Origin: Streptomyces cellulosae
GTDB lineage: Bacteria; Actinomycetota; Actinomycetes; Streptomycetales; Streptomycetaceae
Reading direction: 5' to 3'
Length of the DNA stretch: 64,000 bases
Assembly (NCBI GenBank): GCA_014655195.1
Contig: BNBH01000032.1
Location: 1-64,000 of the forward strand
Shown here one piece after another: positions 17,860 to 27,103 of the stretch. Below the pieces are notes generated by a model that was given only the letters and a program-made list of their open reading frames with translations, was not told the origin of the DNA and did no database searches. The translations under genes and the position numbers were made by a program. Each line of letters begins with the position of its first letter. The first letter of the stretch is position 1.

Positions 17860-18363
17860 ATGACGTCCTTGACGAACCGGCAGTTCCTGGCGGTGCTGGC
17901 GCTCAGGGACGGGACCGAGCGCGCCGCGGTCCAGATCGAGAGCGAGGCCGGCGCCGTACGCGACGCCCGCCGATTCGTGCGCGAGCAGCTCGAGGGGTGG
18001 GGGCTGGAGGCTGACGGTTTCATCGATCGGGTGGTCCTCGCCACCAGTGAGCTGGTGACCAACGCGGTCGTGCACGCCCGGACACGGCCGATGGGCGAAA
18101 GCGAGCACGTTGAAGTCGCACTCGCCTTCAGGCCGGGGATCGCTCTGGGGGTGCTGGTGACGGACAACTCCGGCAAGGTGCCGCTGCTGACCATCCGGCC
18201 TTCGGTGAACGCGACGTCCGGCCGAGGACTGAACCTGGTCAGCGCGATGGCGGACGGCTGGACGGCAGCCCGGAGGGCGAACCGAGAAGGCATCTCAGGC
18301 AAAGGCGTCTGGGCGTTCTTCGGATGCCCCGAGCCCGCTGGCCAACTGCCTCACTCGGCCTGA
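17860..18363 (+). CDS. ATP-binding protein, HATPase_c_2 (anti-sigma kinase-like)
   Basis: A 167-residue GHKL ATPase domain without a histidine-kinase dimerisation region. The N-box is VLATSELVTNAVVHA, the G1 box VLVTDNSG and the G2 region SGRGLNLV. Streptomyces have many such RsbW/SpoIIAB-like proteins, which act as serine kinases or anti-sigma factors. It is followed 37 bp later by a P-loop kinase and may be cotranscribed. The partner is unknown. Confidence 0.8.
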   Translation: MTSLTNRQFLAVLALRDGTERAAVQIESEAGAVRDARRFVREQLEGWGLEADGFIDRVVLATSELVTNAVVHARTRPMGESEHVEVALAFRPGIALGVLVTDNSGKVPLLTIRPSVNATSGRGLNLVSAMADGWTAARRANREGISGKGVWAFFGCPEPAGQLPHSA

Positions 18364-18400
18364 CCGGCGAGTGCGTATCCGAGTGTGGACAGGAGAGTTG

Positions 18401-18946
18401 ATGATCGTCGCCGTAGGCGGCCGCCCGTGGACCGGCAAGACGACTCTGGCGCAGGCACTGGCCAAAGCCATCCCCGCAGTCCTGCTCGACAAGGCCGCAC
18501 TGCGGCGGGTGCTGTTCCCCCTACCGGTCATGCCTTCACCGGAGCAGAGCGACAGGCTGTACGAGTTCCTCCTCCAGGCCACTGTGTGGCACCTCGAGAC
18601 CAGTCCCGGAGCCACAGTCGTGCTCGACGGCCGTCCCCTTACCCGGCCCCGCGAGGTCCGTGCCCTGCGCCGCTTCGCCGCCGGTATTGGGGAAGCGCTC
18701 CACATCGTCGAGTGTGTCTGTCCCGATGAGGTGGCACGTGGCCGGGCCCAGACCTCCGCGGAACGACCCGCTGAGTGCAGTGGCGAGCCGGCAGTCTCGG
18801 TGCCGGGCCCGAAGATCGTCGTGGACACCTTGCTCTCCCCTGAGGAGTGCCTCCAGGCGGCTCTCCAAGGCATCGGTGGCGTTGATGGCGAAGGGCCGCA
18901 GTCCAGGAGGCGCGGGCCGCGGCTCTGGGCAGGACGCGGTGGTTGA
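18401..18946 (+). CDS. AAA/P-loop small-molecule kinase-like protein
   Basis: A 181-residue P-loop NTPase. Walker A is GGRPWTGKTT at residues 6-15. VVLDGRPLTRPREV resembles the Walker B and substrate region of zeta-toxin or chloramphenicol-phosphotransferase-like kinases. The C-terminus is basic and low in complexity. ATG at 18401, just after AGGAGAG, was chosen over 18371. The substrate cannot be read from sequence. Confidence 0.7.
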   Translation: MIVAVGGRPWTGKTTLAQALAKAIPAVLLDKAALRRVLFPLPVMPSPEQSDRLYEFLLQATVWHLETSPGATVVLDGRPLTRPREVRALRRFAAGIGEALHIVECVCPDEVARGRAQTSAERPAECSGEPAVSVPGPKIVVDTLLSPEECLQAALQGIGGVDGEGPQSRRRGPRLWAGRGG

Positions 18947-19197
18947 CCGTCCCGGCACTCTGTTCCGCGCCAGGTTCCGGTCTGTTCACCACCATGAGCG
19001 GACCGGACTCGGCCCGATTACGTCCAGGCCCGTGGGCGGCTCGCTGATGCATCGCCCGTCCTGTGCCCTTGACGGGGCTCCACGTCCTACTCAATGAGGA
19101 GTTGGTCATGCTCCACGGCACTGCCCGTTCGGGAGCCAAGCGACCCGTAAGGCCGCGCACCGTCCTCTATGGCCCGCGGCGTGAGGTGGCGATGGCG

Positions 19198-19683
19198 TCA
19201 GGGGCGTTCGTCGGCGGGCGACCAGTAGTGGGCTTCGAGCATCTCACCGGGCCACGCGGGTTGGCGTACCGTCCCGCGCGGTCCCATCTGCACGAAGTAG
19301 GGGGCGATGTCCAGCACGGGAGTGCCATCGACTGCGTCGAGGTCGGTGACGAGCAGGTCCCGGCCGTCCACCCCCAGCAGCCTCGGGTAGCTGACGGCGA
19401 GCTGGTTGGGCCGACGGTGATTGCGGTGGACGAAGGTACCGGTGGCCGGCCAGCGCGGGTCGTTGCGGGGGCTGCGCGCGTGAAGATGGACGTCCTCAGG
19501 CCGGGCCAGGTGGAAGCGCCACACCACCGTCACATGGGAGAACTCCTCGATTCCCTGCAGGGTTTCCAGCGGGTAGAGGTCATGGAGCCTGATGACCGAT
19601 TCGACGCCGCCCTGGTAGTCATCCAGGACCTTGGTGTGGCCTCCGACTACGGTGGCGATCGGTGTGACCTCGAACGTGTCCAC
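19198..19683 (-). CDS. TrmO/TsaA-like S-adenosylmethionine-dependent methyltransferase
   Basis: A 161-residue TsaA (UPF0066) beta-barrel protein. Typical features are VTPIATVVGGH at the N-terminus, EEFSHVTVVWRFHLARP, and the run from TGTFVHRNHRRPNQLAVSYP to LDAVDGTPVLDIAPYF. TrmO methylates t6A37 of certain tRNAs. Streptomyces paralogues are often small single-domain proteins like this one, so the tRNA role is plausible but unproven. Start GTG at 19683. Confidence 0.8.
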   Translation of the reverse strand: MDTFEVTPIATVVGGHTKVLDDYQGGVESVIRLHDLYPLETLQGIEEFSHVTVVWRFHLARPEDVHLHARSPRNDPRWPATGTFVHRNHRRPNQLAVSYPRLLGVDGRDLLVTDLDAVDGTPVLDIAPYFVQMGPRGTVRQPAWPGEMLEAHYWSPADERP

Positions 19684-19758
19684 TGCTGTCCCTTCTCCTC
19701 CCTCGGCGCCGGCGGCGTTGCGTCCCTACGGCGGCGGGGCTGCGGTCTGGTCGCATGG

Positions 19759-21147
19759 TCAGCCTATGCTGCGCAGCATCTCCCGGGCCCGTTGGTCAAG
19801 TTCGGCCACGTGGTGCCCGCCGCGGCGGCGGAACGGAGACAGATCGCGCTGCATGCGCACGATGACGTCGCGGGCGCGTCCGGAGTGGACGCCGACCATG
19901 ACGTCGAGCGCCCGGCTCCAGGTGTCGCATGCTTCGTCCAGGTGCCCCTGGCGGACCTGGACGGCTCCGAGGTAGCCGAGGGTCACGCTGTGCGTGCGCG
20001 TGTAGAGCTGGTGCCGCCGGGTGGCCACGCTGTGCCGGAAGTGCCACTCCGCATCGCGGGGGCTGCCCAGGTCCCGCAGGGCGCAGGCGGTCTCGTGGGC
20101 CAGGGACGCCTCGCCGAAGAAGGCGACCCTGTTCAGCACGTCGTCAGCACCGGCCTGCCCGAGGTCTTTCTCGGCGCGGCTGATGGCCTTGAGTGTGCCG
20201 GGCCGGTCGCCGGTGGCGGCCAGGGCCCGGGCGTGAACGATGGCCAGGAGTGCCTTCTCCCGCGGGCTGGCCTGACCGTAGCGATGGGGTTCCATGGAGG
20301 CTGCGGCCAGGTCGAGGGCCTGGCGGGGATGTCCGAGGTCGACTGCCTGGTGGGCCATCGCGCGCAGGATGTGGCCGCTGAGCGGTCCGTCACCGGCTTC
20401 GGCGGCGAGCCGTACGGCGAGGGTGAGGTAGCGCTGGGCGGTGCGGTGCTCGGAGGCGTCGAAGGCCATCCAGCCGGCCAGGTAGGTCATCTCCGCGATG
20501 GCCGAGTAGGTGTCCTGGCGGATCTGCTCGGTGGGGAAGCGGCTGGTCAGCAGCGGCGCGGCCTCGAACTTCAGGTGGGCGGCGAGCGCGGTGCGGCCTG
20601 CGGCGCCTCCGCGCTGTTGGTCACGGGCCGAGAAGAAGGCGGTGGTCTGGCGGACGTCGTCGATGTCGGCCGTGGTGATGGTGCGGGGCGAGGCCGCGGG
20701 CCGGGCCCGGGCCGTCTTGACGGCCTCGGTCCACCAGGAGGAGGCGGGCAGGGCGAGCCCGGTCACGGAGTAGGCGGCGCTTGCCAGTACCTGGCGTCGG
20801 TGCATGTCGAGGTCGTCCATTCCCAGCTCGGCCAGCACGGTCAGGGCATCGACGCTCCAGTCGGAGCCGGCGTCCGGCCCTCCCTCTGGCGCGGGCGGCA
20901 GCCCGATGTCGGCCAGGGTGATGCGGCGGCCGAGCTTGCGCGACAGCGTCTCGCAGAGGATATGGGGCGCCTGCCCGCTCGGGCGGGACCCCTGCAGCCA
21001 CATGGAGACGTGCGAGCGCCCGACCGCCGTGAGCTCGGTTGCGCCGCATTGGGCGGCCACACGGACGAAGGCCGCTGCGGTCTGCTGCTGCGACCAGCCT
21101 GTCTCCGCGATCCTCTCGGCCAGAGCCTCATTGCGTGTACGGGCCAT
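19759..21147 (-). CDS. XRE-like regulator with TPR C-terminal domain
   Basis: A 462-residue regulator. The N-terminal HTH (LAERIAETGWSQQQTAAAFV, GRSHVSMWLQGSRPSGQAPH) is followed by a long helical-repeat domain (LAGWMAFDASEHRTAQRYLT and others). It is the classic Streptomyces XRE-TPR type that may sense a peptide or metabolite. It is divergent from the DUF6415 cassette starting at 21332. Confidence 0.8.
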   Translation of the reverse strand: MARTRNEALAERIAETGWSQQQTAAAFVRVAAQCGATELTAVGRSHVSMWLQGSRPSGQAPHILCETLSRKLGRRITLADIGLPPAPEGGPDAGSDWSVDALTVLAELGMDDLDMHRRQVLASAAYSVTGLALPASSWWTEAVKTARARPAASPRTITTADIDDVRQTTAFFSARDQQRGGAAGRTALAAHLKFEAAPLLTSRFPTEQIRQDTYSAIAEMTYLAGWMAFDASEHRTAQRYLTLAVRLAAEAGDGPLSGHILRAMAHQAVDLGHPRQALDLAAASMEPHRYGQASPREKALLAIVHARALAATGDRPGTLKAISRAEKDLGQAGADDVLNRVAFFGEASLAHETACALRDLGSPRDAEWHFRHSVATRRHQLYTRTHSVTLGYLGAVQVRQGHLDEACDTWSRALDVMVGVHSGRARDVIVRMQRDLSPFRRRGGHHVAELDQRAREMLRSIG

Positions 21148-21331
21148 GGGGTGCCCCTCAGTTCCGGAACGATCTTTGGCAGCTTTGGCAGCCTTCCCCG
21201 TCGCCTGGGGATATCCGCTGCCGGTGTTTCACGGTTCGCTCAACGTAGCTCCGCAGCCCGCCTGTTCGAGGGTGTGTGGATCACTCCGGCACCTGTTTTC
21301 GGCCTTTTCTACTCGACCGAGGAGTTCTGTG

Positions 21332-21859
21332 ATGACTGTGTGGCCGTCCGCCCGCTCTGCCTCGGTGGCCACCGTCTCGCCCGCCCGGGCGCGACACAGA
21401 GGCGGGAGCCGCACCAAGGTCGCGGCCGGCCGCGATGGTGCCGCTGCGGCCGCCGAGACCGTCGCGCTGGTGCTCGGCGAGGACTCACCCCTGCCGGAAA
21501 CCGACCAGGATGTAGCGGACCTGGTGTTCCGGCTGCGTGGACACGTCATGCAGTTGGGGGCCGGCTTGCCGCCCTCGCACGCGGCACTGCTCGAGCGCGC
21601 ACAGAAGATCAGCGGTACGGAGATCCCGCACGGGTATGTGCCCTCCCGGGTGTACCTGCGCCAGCTCGCCGAGGCCACGCGCGAACTCCTCGAGGCCCCG
21701 CGGCACACCGGAGCGGCCGCGAAGGGCGACGACCTCGCCAGAGGGTTGTCCGGGCGATTCGCAGGCCTGCGACTGCCCAGCCGCGCCACGATCCGCATCA
21801 CCGTGTTCGTCGTCGCGATGGCCGTCCTGATCTACGCCGGATCGGGGCCGCGGCCTTGA
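21332..21859 (+). CDS. DUF6415-like protein with C-terminal membrane helix
   Basis: A 175-residue protein. The middle (DVADLVFRLRGHVMQLGAGL, then VPSRVYLRQLAEATRELLEA) matches the pattern of DUF6415 proteins found near Streptomyces regulatory and natural-product genes. A single membrane helix (ITVFVVAMAVLIYAG) ends the protein. ATG at 21332 follows GAGGAG. Its TGA overlaps the ATG of the next small gene, so the two are coupled. Confidence 0.65.
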   Translation: MTVWPSARSASVATVSPARARHRGGSRTKVAAGRDGAAAAAETVALVLGEDSPLPETDQDVADLVFRLRGHVMQLGAGLPPSHAALLERAQKISGTEIPHGYVPSRVYLRQLAEATRELLEAPRHTGAAAKGDDLARGLSGRFAGLRLPSRATIRITVFVVAMAVLIYAGSGPRP

Positions 21860-22035
21860 TGACAGGATCTGGGCTGATCCTCACCGGCCTCATTGTGACC
21901 GCCATGGGTGTGCTCGTCGTTCTCGGCCCGAAAGCACGACGCCCGTCTCCGCCTGTTCCGGCCCGTGAGCCCACGACAGAGCCGTGGCAGGGACCCAACC
22001 CGTCCGACTGCTCCGAGCCGCGCGACTTGTCCTGA
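21859..22035 (+). CDS. Small single-pass membrane protein
   Basis: A 58-residue protein starting within the stop of the preceding gene (TGATG). Residues 3-23 (GSGLILTGLIVTAMGVLVVL) form one membrane helix, with a basic Pro-rich cytoplasmic tail. No family is recognised. Coupling to the membrane-anchored DUF6415-like protein suggests that they act together. Confidence 0.6.
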   Translation: MTGSGLILTGLIVTAMGVLVVLGPKARRPSPPVPAREPTTEPWQGPNPSDCSEPRDLS

Positions 22036-22071
22036 CCTGTCCGACCGACCCCCGCGAAGGGCCGAACTGCC

Positions 22072-22992
22072 ATGCTCCATGCCGTTCCGTCGCCGCCCCT
22101 TGAGGTGCCGCAGGCTCCTGCCCGGATCGTGACGGGCCTATACCTGCGATGCCTACGAGAGGCGAACGGCGTCCTGCTCAAGGAGGTTGCCGCTGCCGCA
22201 CGGGTGTCCACGTCGGCCGTCAGCCGGTGGGAGCGGGCAGAGTCGCCCATACCGCGGGACGCGCTGCGGACGCTGCTGCAGCGATACGGCGTGGCGAGGA
22301 AGCAGACCGAGTTCCTGGTGCGGCACATGCCCCTTCAAAGCTACGGCCGTGGCCAATGTGCGCCGCAGGGCCTCGCCTCCCGGGCCCCGCACGACCACTG
22401 GGCCGACGTGGCCGACGACGAGGCGGCGGCCCGCTACATCGCCGTGATGCGGCAAGCGAGCAAGGTCGTTCAGTTCTGCGAAGTGGTGCCCGCCGGGTTG
22501 CGCACCCCGGCGTACCAGAACCTCATGCTGAATCCCGATGTCTGTGTCGTCCCCGATGAGCCCGTGCTCGGGATGCCGTCGTGGGTGCACCAGGTCCCCT
22601 GGGCCGCGAAGCAGCAGCGGACGGTGCTGCTGGATGAGAGGCTGCTGACAAATGGCGGCAGCCAGGCGGCGGCCGTGGCCGCTCAGTTGCGGCATCTGGC
22701 CAGCCTCGTGAGTGCGGAGGATCCCCGCGGCGGCGACCTGGTTGTCCGTATCCTGCCGCTGAGCCGGCTCTTGTTCGTGCACACGGTCGGCTCGGTCACC
22801 GAGGTATCCCTGCACGGACACCGCATGGTGGTCAGCATCGGTCTCTTCCCCACCTACGAGACCGGCTCCCGGGTTGCCCAGGTCGTCAGCGCTGGGCTGC
22901 GGGAGGCCGTAGAGGCTGCTTGGAGCCGCGAGGAAACGTACGAGGGGCTCGTGCGCGCCGCTGAGGCCATGGAGCGGAGGGCCGCTTCGTGA
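22072..22992 (+). CDS. XRE regulator with DUF5753-like sensing domain
   Basis: A 306-residue protein. The HTH spans residues 20-75 (YLRCLREANGVLLKEVAAAA, STSAVSRWERAESPIPRDAL). The C-terminal two thirds follow the DUF5753 pattern: AARYIAVMRQASKVVQFCEV, VPAGLRTPAYQNLML, and a late ETYEGLVRAAEAM. Streptomyces pair these with DUF397 or small partner proteins. The next small gene starts inside its stop codon (GTGA). Confidence 0.82.
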   Translation: MLHAVPSPPLEVPQAPARIVTGLYLRCLREANGVLLKEVAAAARVSTSAVSRWERAESPIPRDALRTLLQRYGVARKQTEFLVRHMPLQSYGRGQCAPQGLASRAPHDHWADVADDEAAARYIAVMRQASKVVQFCEVVPAGLRTPAYQNLMLNPDVCVVPDEPVLGMPSWVHQVPWAAKQQRTVLLDERLLTNGGSQAAAVAAQLRHLASLVSAEDPRGGDLVVRILPLSRLLFVHTVGSVTEVSLHGHRMVVSIGLFPTYETGSRVAQVVSAGLREAVEAAWSREETYEGLVRAAEAMERRAAS

Positions 22993-23228
22993 CCGTCGCC
23001 CGACTGCTTGCGGTCCTGCTCGGCGCCGCGCCCGCTGAGCATCCCATGACCCGGCTGCTCGTCCTCGACGAGGAGGCCCTCGCCCGGCGTGTCCGTCCCT
23101 CGCCTCACCACGACAGCGACGGCCCCGAGATCCGGCAGCCCGAGCGCACGCTTCCCGGCATGGGGGCTGCGGGCATGACACCCCGCGCCTGCGCCTTCCT
23201 TGCCTCGGCTAGAGGCCGCACGTCATGA
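22989..23228 (+). CDS. Small hypothetical protein coupled to XRE regulator
   Basis: A 79-residue product; the GTG start overlaps the TGA of the regulator (GTGA). It begins with TVARLLAVLLGAAPAEHPMT and shows no motif I recognise. Translational coupling suggests a partner of the XRE regulator, as DUF397 proteins often are, but the sequence does not look like DUF397. Confidence 0.5.
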   Translation: MTVARLLAVLLGAAPAEHPMTRLLVLDEEALARRVRPSPHHDSDGPEIRQPERTLPGMGAAGMTPRACAFLASARGRTS

Positions 23229-23349
23229 CCGCGATGCTGCACCGACCGGGACCCGGCGACGACCTGGAGCACCACCCTGCAGGTCTGGCTACGCATCAGA
23301 CGTCGGCCGGGCTCCCCGGACACGGATCCGCTGGTCCCGCGATCGCGCG

Positions 23350-23496
23350 GTGTGCCACAACGTCGTCTGGGGCGCCGAACCCCCGCAAGTGGGCGACCGG
23401 GCGCGCGGCCGGTTCTGCGGCTACAGCGAGACGGCGATCAACGACTTCCTCTCCAGCTTCCCGTATGTACAGGAGATGCCCGATGCCTCCGCATGA
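23350..23496 (+). CDS. Possible small protein, start uncertain
   Basis: The frame ending at 23496 has strong coding bias and a natural composition over its last 48 residues (VCHNVVWGAEPPQVGDRARG, then FCGYSETAINDFLSSFPYV), whereas the frame used by the longer open stretch from 23225 does not. The upstream half of the gene may contain a frameshift, because an ATG at 23225 overlaps the preceding stop (ATGA) in a different frame. GTG at 23350 is only the first usable codon in the good stretch. Confidence 0.35.
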   Translation: MCHNVVWGAEPPQVGDRARGRFCGYSETAINDFLSSFPYVQEMPDASA

Positions 23497-24433
23497 CCTC
23501 GACCACGAGGCCGGTTCCCTGAACCTGAGGCTGTGCCGTCCGCTGCCCGGGGGGCCCGCCGGCCCGTACGACAGCGACGATTGGACTCAACACCCCGCCG
23601 TCGCCCGGGTCACCGACTACCTCATGGGCGGGACCGACAACTACGAGGTCGACCGGGAGTTCGCCCAGCGGCTCCTGGCCGTTGCCCCGCCATTGCGGGC
23701 CATGGTGCAGATCAGCGGTGAGTTCCGGCCCCGGGCCGTGGCCGTGCTCGCACACGAGCTGCGGATCGGCCAGTTCATCGAGCTGGGGTGCGGCCTGCCC
23801 TCGTACGGCCTGCCGTCCACGCGGCAGTCCCGGGAGAGCAGATTCCCTTGGCCGGCCCACACCTATGACGTCGCGCGGGTGTTCCATGACAATCCTCGGG
23901 TCGTCTATGTGGACAACGACCCCCGCGTAGCGGGTCACGCCAACGTCAGCCTGGCCGAAGAGCCCGGCACCCGGCACCTGCACGCCGACGCCCGTGACGT
24001 AACCGCGCTGCTCGCCTCGGACGCCTGCCGGGTCCTCGACTTCGACCAACCCATCGCCGCCCTCGCACACGACCTCCTGCCGTGGATGGACGACGCTGAC
24101 GCTGCCGAGATGATGCACGCGCTGCGCGAGCAGCTCCCGGCCGGCAGCGCCATCTCGGTGACCCACGCGACCACTGACGTGGCGCCCGAGACGATGGTGG
24201 CGCTCGTCGGGCACTACGCGGAGGTCGGCATCCTCTACCGGCCGAGGACGCTGCAGCAGATCCAGTCGCTGCTCGGTCCATGGACCATCCTCTCGCCCGG
24301 CGTCCTGCCGACCGGCCTGTGGCGCCGGGACCAGAAACTTCCGCCCGGCATGGGCCCCTCGGCGGAGAAGAGCCACCGCTTGCCCCCGGGTGACTACTCC
24401 CACGCCTACGCCGCCATCATCACCGCCCCGTAA
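23483..24433 (+). CDS. SAM-dependent methyltransferase, DUF574 type
   Basis: A 316-residue protein. The family hallmark ARVTDYLMGGTDNYEVDREF is present, followed by FIELGCGLPSYGLPS (SAM-binding loop), VVYVDNDPRV, and the C-terminal YRPRTLQQIQSLLGPWTILS. Streptomyces encode dozens of these, usually next to XRE/DUF397 genes. ATG at 23483, with AGGAG upstream, was chosen. The open frame extends to 23225, but the added residues have poor codon bias. Substrate unknown. Confidence 0.85.
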   Translation: MPPHDLDHEAGSLNLRLCRPLPGGPAGPYDSDDWTQHPAVARVTDYLMGGTDNYEVDREFAQRLLAVAPPLRAMVQISGEFRPRAVAVLAHELRIGQFIELGCGLPSYGLPSTRQSRESRFPWPAHTYDVARVFHDNPRVVYVDNDPRVAGHANVSLAEEPGTRHLHADARDVTALLASDACRVLDFDQPIAALAHDLLPWMDDADAAEMMHALREQLPAGSAISVTHATTDVAPETMVALVGHYAEVGILYRPRTLQQIQSLLGPWTILSPGVLPTGLWRRDQKLPPGMGPSAEKSHRLPPGDYSHAYAAIITAP

Positions 24434-24447
24434 CCCAAGGAACTGTC

Positions 24448-24648
24448 ATGTGTATCCACGAGCCGCGCTGCCCCGGCGCCGAGGCCGCCGACCGCGAGGC
24501 CGCGCGCCTGACCGCGCACCGCCCTGAGCAGGGCTGGAGCCTGCTGTGCAACGGCGTCCTGCTCTTCGAGGACACCGGTGAGCTCCTCCCCGACGGGCAG
24601 GTCGTCGCCCCGCACCGCGCCATGCCCGCCAAGGCGGTGGCCGCGTGA
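24448..24648 (+). CDS. DUF5999 family small protein
   Basis: A 66-residue protein matching the DUF5999 pattern almost end to end: C-x3-P-x-C near the N-terminus, then ADREAARLTAHRPEQGWSLL, CNGVLLFEDTGELLPDGQVV and APHR. Function is unknown. Its TGA overlaps the GTG of the GH15 gene. Confidence 0.85.
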   Translation: MCIHEPRCPGAEAADREAARLTAHRPEQGWSLLCNGVLLFEDTGELLPDGQVVAPHRAMPAKAVAA

Positions 24649-26513
24649 GCCTCATCCCCGCCCCCCGCAAGCCCGCCGAGACCCCCCTGCCGAGACGGCG
24701 TGCGGGCCGGATCGAGGACCATGCCTACCTCGGCAACATGCGCACCGGCGCGCTGGTCGACCGGGACGGCAGCATCTCGTGGATGGGCCTGCCGCGCTTC
24801 GACTCCAAGGCGCACTTCACCAGCATCCTGGGGACCGAGGAGCATGGACTGTGGCGCATCGGCCCCGTCGGCCCGGACGGCGCTGCGCCCGCGGCGGACC
24901 GGCGGCGCTACCTCGAAGACACCCTCATCCTCGAGTCCGTCTGGACCACCGAGGCCGGCACCGTCAAGCTGCTCGACTTCATGCCCACCACCGGCGACGC
25001 GGCGCAGCTGGTCCGCATCGTCCAAGGCGTCAGCGGCCGCGTCGCCATGCGCTCCGTTCTGCGGGCGCGGACGGGCTACGGACGCACGACGCCGCAACTC
25101 GTCTTCGGCGGGCGCCGGGTGAGCGCCAGCCTGGACGAGGGCAGGCTGTGGCTCGACGCGGACGTCCACCTCGGCGCGCGCGGCGATGACCTGCACTCCG
25201 AGTTCGCCGTGTCCGAGGGCGAGCAGGTGGCCTTCACTCTGTCGTGGCAGCCGGACCAGGCCACCCCGCCGCTGCCCGCGCCCGCCGCCCTGCTGCGGCA
25301 GACCGCGGACTTCTGGACCACCTGGGCCTCGCGCTGCACCCACACCGGCGCCCGCCGCGACGAGGTCATCCGTTCGCTGATCGTGCTCAAGGCGCTCACC
25401 TACGAGCCGACCGGCGCCATGGTGGCCGCCCCCAGCGTCTCGCTGCCCGAGGAGATCGGCGGCACCCGCAACTGGTCCTACGTGTACTGCTGGCTGCGCG
25501 ACTCCGCGTTCGCCGCCGAAGTCCTTGCCGAGTTCGGCTACCGGCAGGAGGTGCAGGACTGGATCGGCTGGCTCACCACCGTCATCGGCGACGACTTCGA
25601 CAACCTGCAGATCATGTACGGAGTCGGTGGCGAGCGGGACCTGGCCGAGGAGGAACTCGACTGGCTGCCCGGCCACGCCGGTTCCCGTCCGGTACGGATC
25701 GGCAACGGCGCGGCGGGGCAGCTCCAACTCGACGTGTTCGGCGAAGTCGTCTGCGCCCTGTACAAGGCGCAGCAGCACTATCCGGACCTGGCGCCGGCGG
25801 TGGCACCGCTCATCACCGGGCTCGTCCGGTGCGTGGCGAAGCTGTGGCGGGAGCCGGACGAGGGGATCTGGGAGATCCGCGGACCGCGCCGTCACTTCGT
25901 CCACTCCAAGGTCATGGCCTGGGCAGCCCTCGACCGGGCCGTCCGGTTCACCGAGGCCGGCCACATGGACGGGCCGCTGGAGCACTGGCGCGCGCTGCGC
26001 GACGAGATCCACCGGGATGTCTGCGAGAAGGGCTACGACCCGCAGCGCAACACCTTCACCCAGTACTACGGCTCCACCGAGCTGGACGCCGCCGTCCTGC
26101 ACGCCCTGCTCTCCGGTTTCCTGCCCGCCGACGACAAGCGGGCCATCGGCACCATCGAAGCGGTCCAGCGGGATCTGTCCATCAAGGGCGGCTACCTGCT
26201 GCGCTACCGCACCAGCGACGACGGGCCGGGCGTCGACGGCCTGACCGGCCACGAGGGCACCTTCCTGATCGGGCTGGGCTGGCAGACCGTCTGCCTCCGG
26301 CGCATCGGGCGGACCGACGAGGCTGAGATTCTCACCCACGCGCTGCTCCATGCCCGCAACGACGTCGGACTCCTCTCCGAGGAGTGGGACCCGCACGCCG
26401 AGCAGCAGCTCGGGAACTTCCCGCAGGCCTTCTCGCACACCGCGGCGCTCCTGGTGCTGGCGGCCGCGCCCACCGCAGCGGAGCAGGACTCGGCGGAGGT
26501 GGCCGTCCCGTGA
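24645..26513 (+). CDS. GH15 family glycoside hydrolase (glucoamylase / trehalase-like)
   Basis: A 622-residue cytoplasmic protein without a signal peptide. The N-terminal beta-sandwich region has GSISWMGLPRFDS; the (alpha/alpha)6 catalytic domain has YCWLRDSAF, HSKVMAWAALDRAVRF and GLLSEEWDP, the last carrying a probable catalytic Glu. Bacterial relatives include trehalases and glucoamylase-like enzymes. The GTG start at 24645 overlaps the DUF5999 stop, and its own stop overlaps the next start (GTGA). Confidence 0.88.
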   Translation: MSLIPAPRKPAETPLPRRRAGRIEDHAYLGNMRTGALVDRDGSISWMGLPRFDSKAHFTSILGTEEHGLWRIGPVGPDGAAPAADRRRYLEDTLILESVWTTEAGTVKLLDFMPTTGDAAQLVRIVQGVSGRVAMRSVLRARTGYGRTTPQLVFGGRRVSASLDEGRLWLDADVHLGARGDDLHSEFAVSEGEQVAFTLSWQPDQATPPLPAPAALLRQTADFWTTWASRCTHTGARRDEVIRSLIVLKALTYEPTGAMVAAPSVSLPEEIGGTRNWSYVYCWLRDSAFAAEVLAEFGYRQEVQDWIGWLTTVIGDDFDNLQIMYGVGGERDLAEEELDWLPGHAGSRPVRIGNGAAGQLQLDVFGEVVCALYKAQQHYPDLAPAVAPLITGLVRCVAKLWREPDEGIWEIRGPRRHFVHSKVMAWAALDRAVRFTEAGHMDGPLEHWRALRDEIHRDVCEKGYDPQRNTFTQYYGSTELDAAVLHALLSGFLPADDKRAIGTIEAVQRDLSIKGGYLLRYRTSDDGPGVDGLTGHEGTFLIGLGWQTVCLRRIGRTDEAEILTHALLHARNDVGLLSEEWDPHAEQQLGNFPQAFSHTAALLVLAAAPTAAEQDSAEVAVP

Positions 26514-27103
26514 AGGCCCTGAACCCCCCGGCGTACGCGCCGTACGACACCGTCCCCGCACGCCGGCTGTCGGCGGGAGTTCTCGTGCCGTGCCGGGCAG
26601 CGGCCGGGTCTGCCGTCCTCGTCCGACCGCCAGTGAAGATGGTGCGGTGGCTGCGGAACGCCCTCCACACGGGCGTCTACCTCGCCACACTCCGTCTGCC
26701 CGTCGGCATCGTCGCGTGGGTGTACGAGCGCCGGTCTCGGGCTCGGCGGCGCCTTGCCACGGACAGTGAGCCGCTCCTGTCCCTCTTATGGGTCGGCGCT
26801 GTCATCGGCGGCCTGGTGCTGGTCGTCGTGATCACCGCTGGCGATGCCGCCGCCACACCCGCTGCAACGATCACACCGGCCTCGGACCCCCTCGCTACCG
26901 AAGAGCAGTCGCCTCACGCGGCGACCAATGCCGCGGCGGCACCTGGCGGCACCAACCACACTCCCGATGACGGAAGGCCACAAGCCCCTACTTCCGCGAG
27001 CGGGCAGTCCCGGGGAACGACGTCCTTCTCGGTGCAGTCTGCGCGATCGCTGTATCCGGCCCGTACGCCGCGCTCCCCCAGCACACTCAGGAGATCAGCA
27101 TGA
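26510..27103 (+). CDS. Single-pass membrane protein, unknown function; contains a TTA codon
   Basis: A 197-residue protein starting at GTG 26510 inside the GH15 stop. A basic segment (YERRSRARRRL) precedes one membrane helix (SLLWVGAVIGGLVLVVVITA), then an Ala/Pro/Thr-rich tail predicted outside the cell. A TTA codon occurs at 26786-26788 (codon 93), so translation may need the bldA tRNA. A shorter start near 26633 cannot be excluded. Confidence 0.55.
   Translation: MKALNPPAYAPYDTVPARRLSAGVLVPCRAAAGSAVLVRPPVKMVRWLRNALHTGVYLATLRLPVGIVAWVYERRSRARRRLATDSEPLLSLLWVGAVIGGLVLVVVITAGDAAATPAATITPASDPLATEEQSPHAATNAAAAPGGTNHTPDDGRPQAPTSASGQSRGTTSFSVQSARSLYPARTPRSPSTLRRSA

Noticed and set aside
19063..22035. 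A 990-codon open frame on the plus strand
   Set aside because: It is antisense to the TrmO-like and XRE-TPR genes and has no recognisable domains; high GC keeps the complement frame open.
23225..23482. N-terminal extension of the DUF574 methyltransferase
   Set aside because: Codon bias is poor in this frame and a good ribosome-binding site precedes the ATG at 23483.
24420..26690. A 756-codon minus-strand open frame
   Set aside because: It is the shadow of the GH15 glycosidase, with no motifs of its own.
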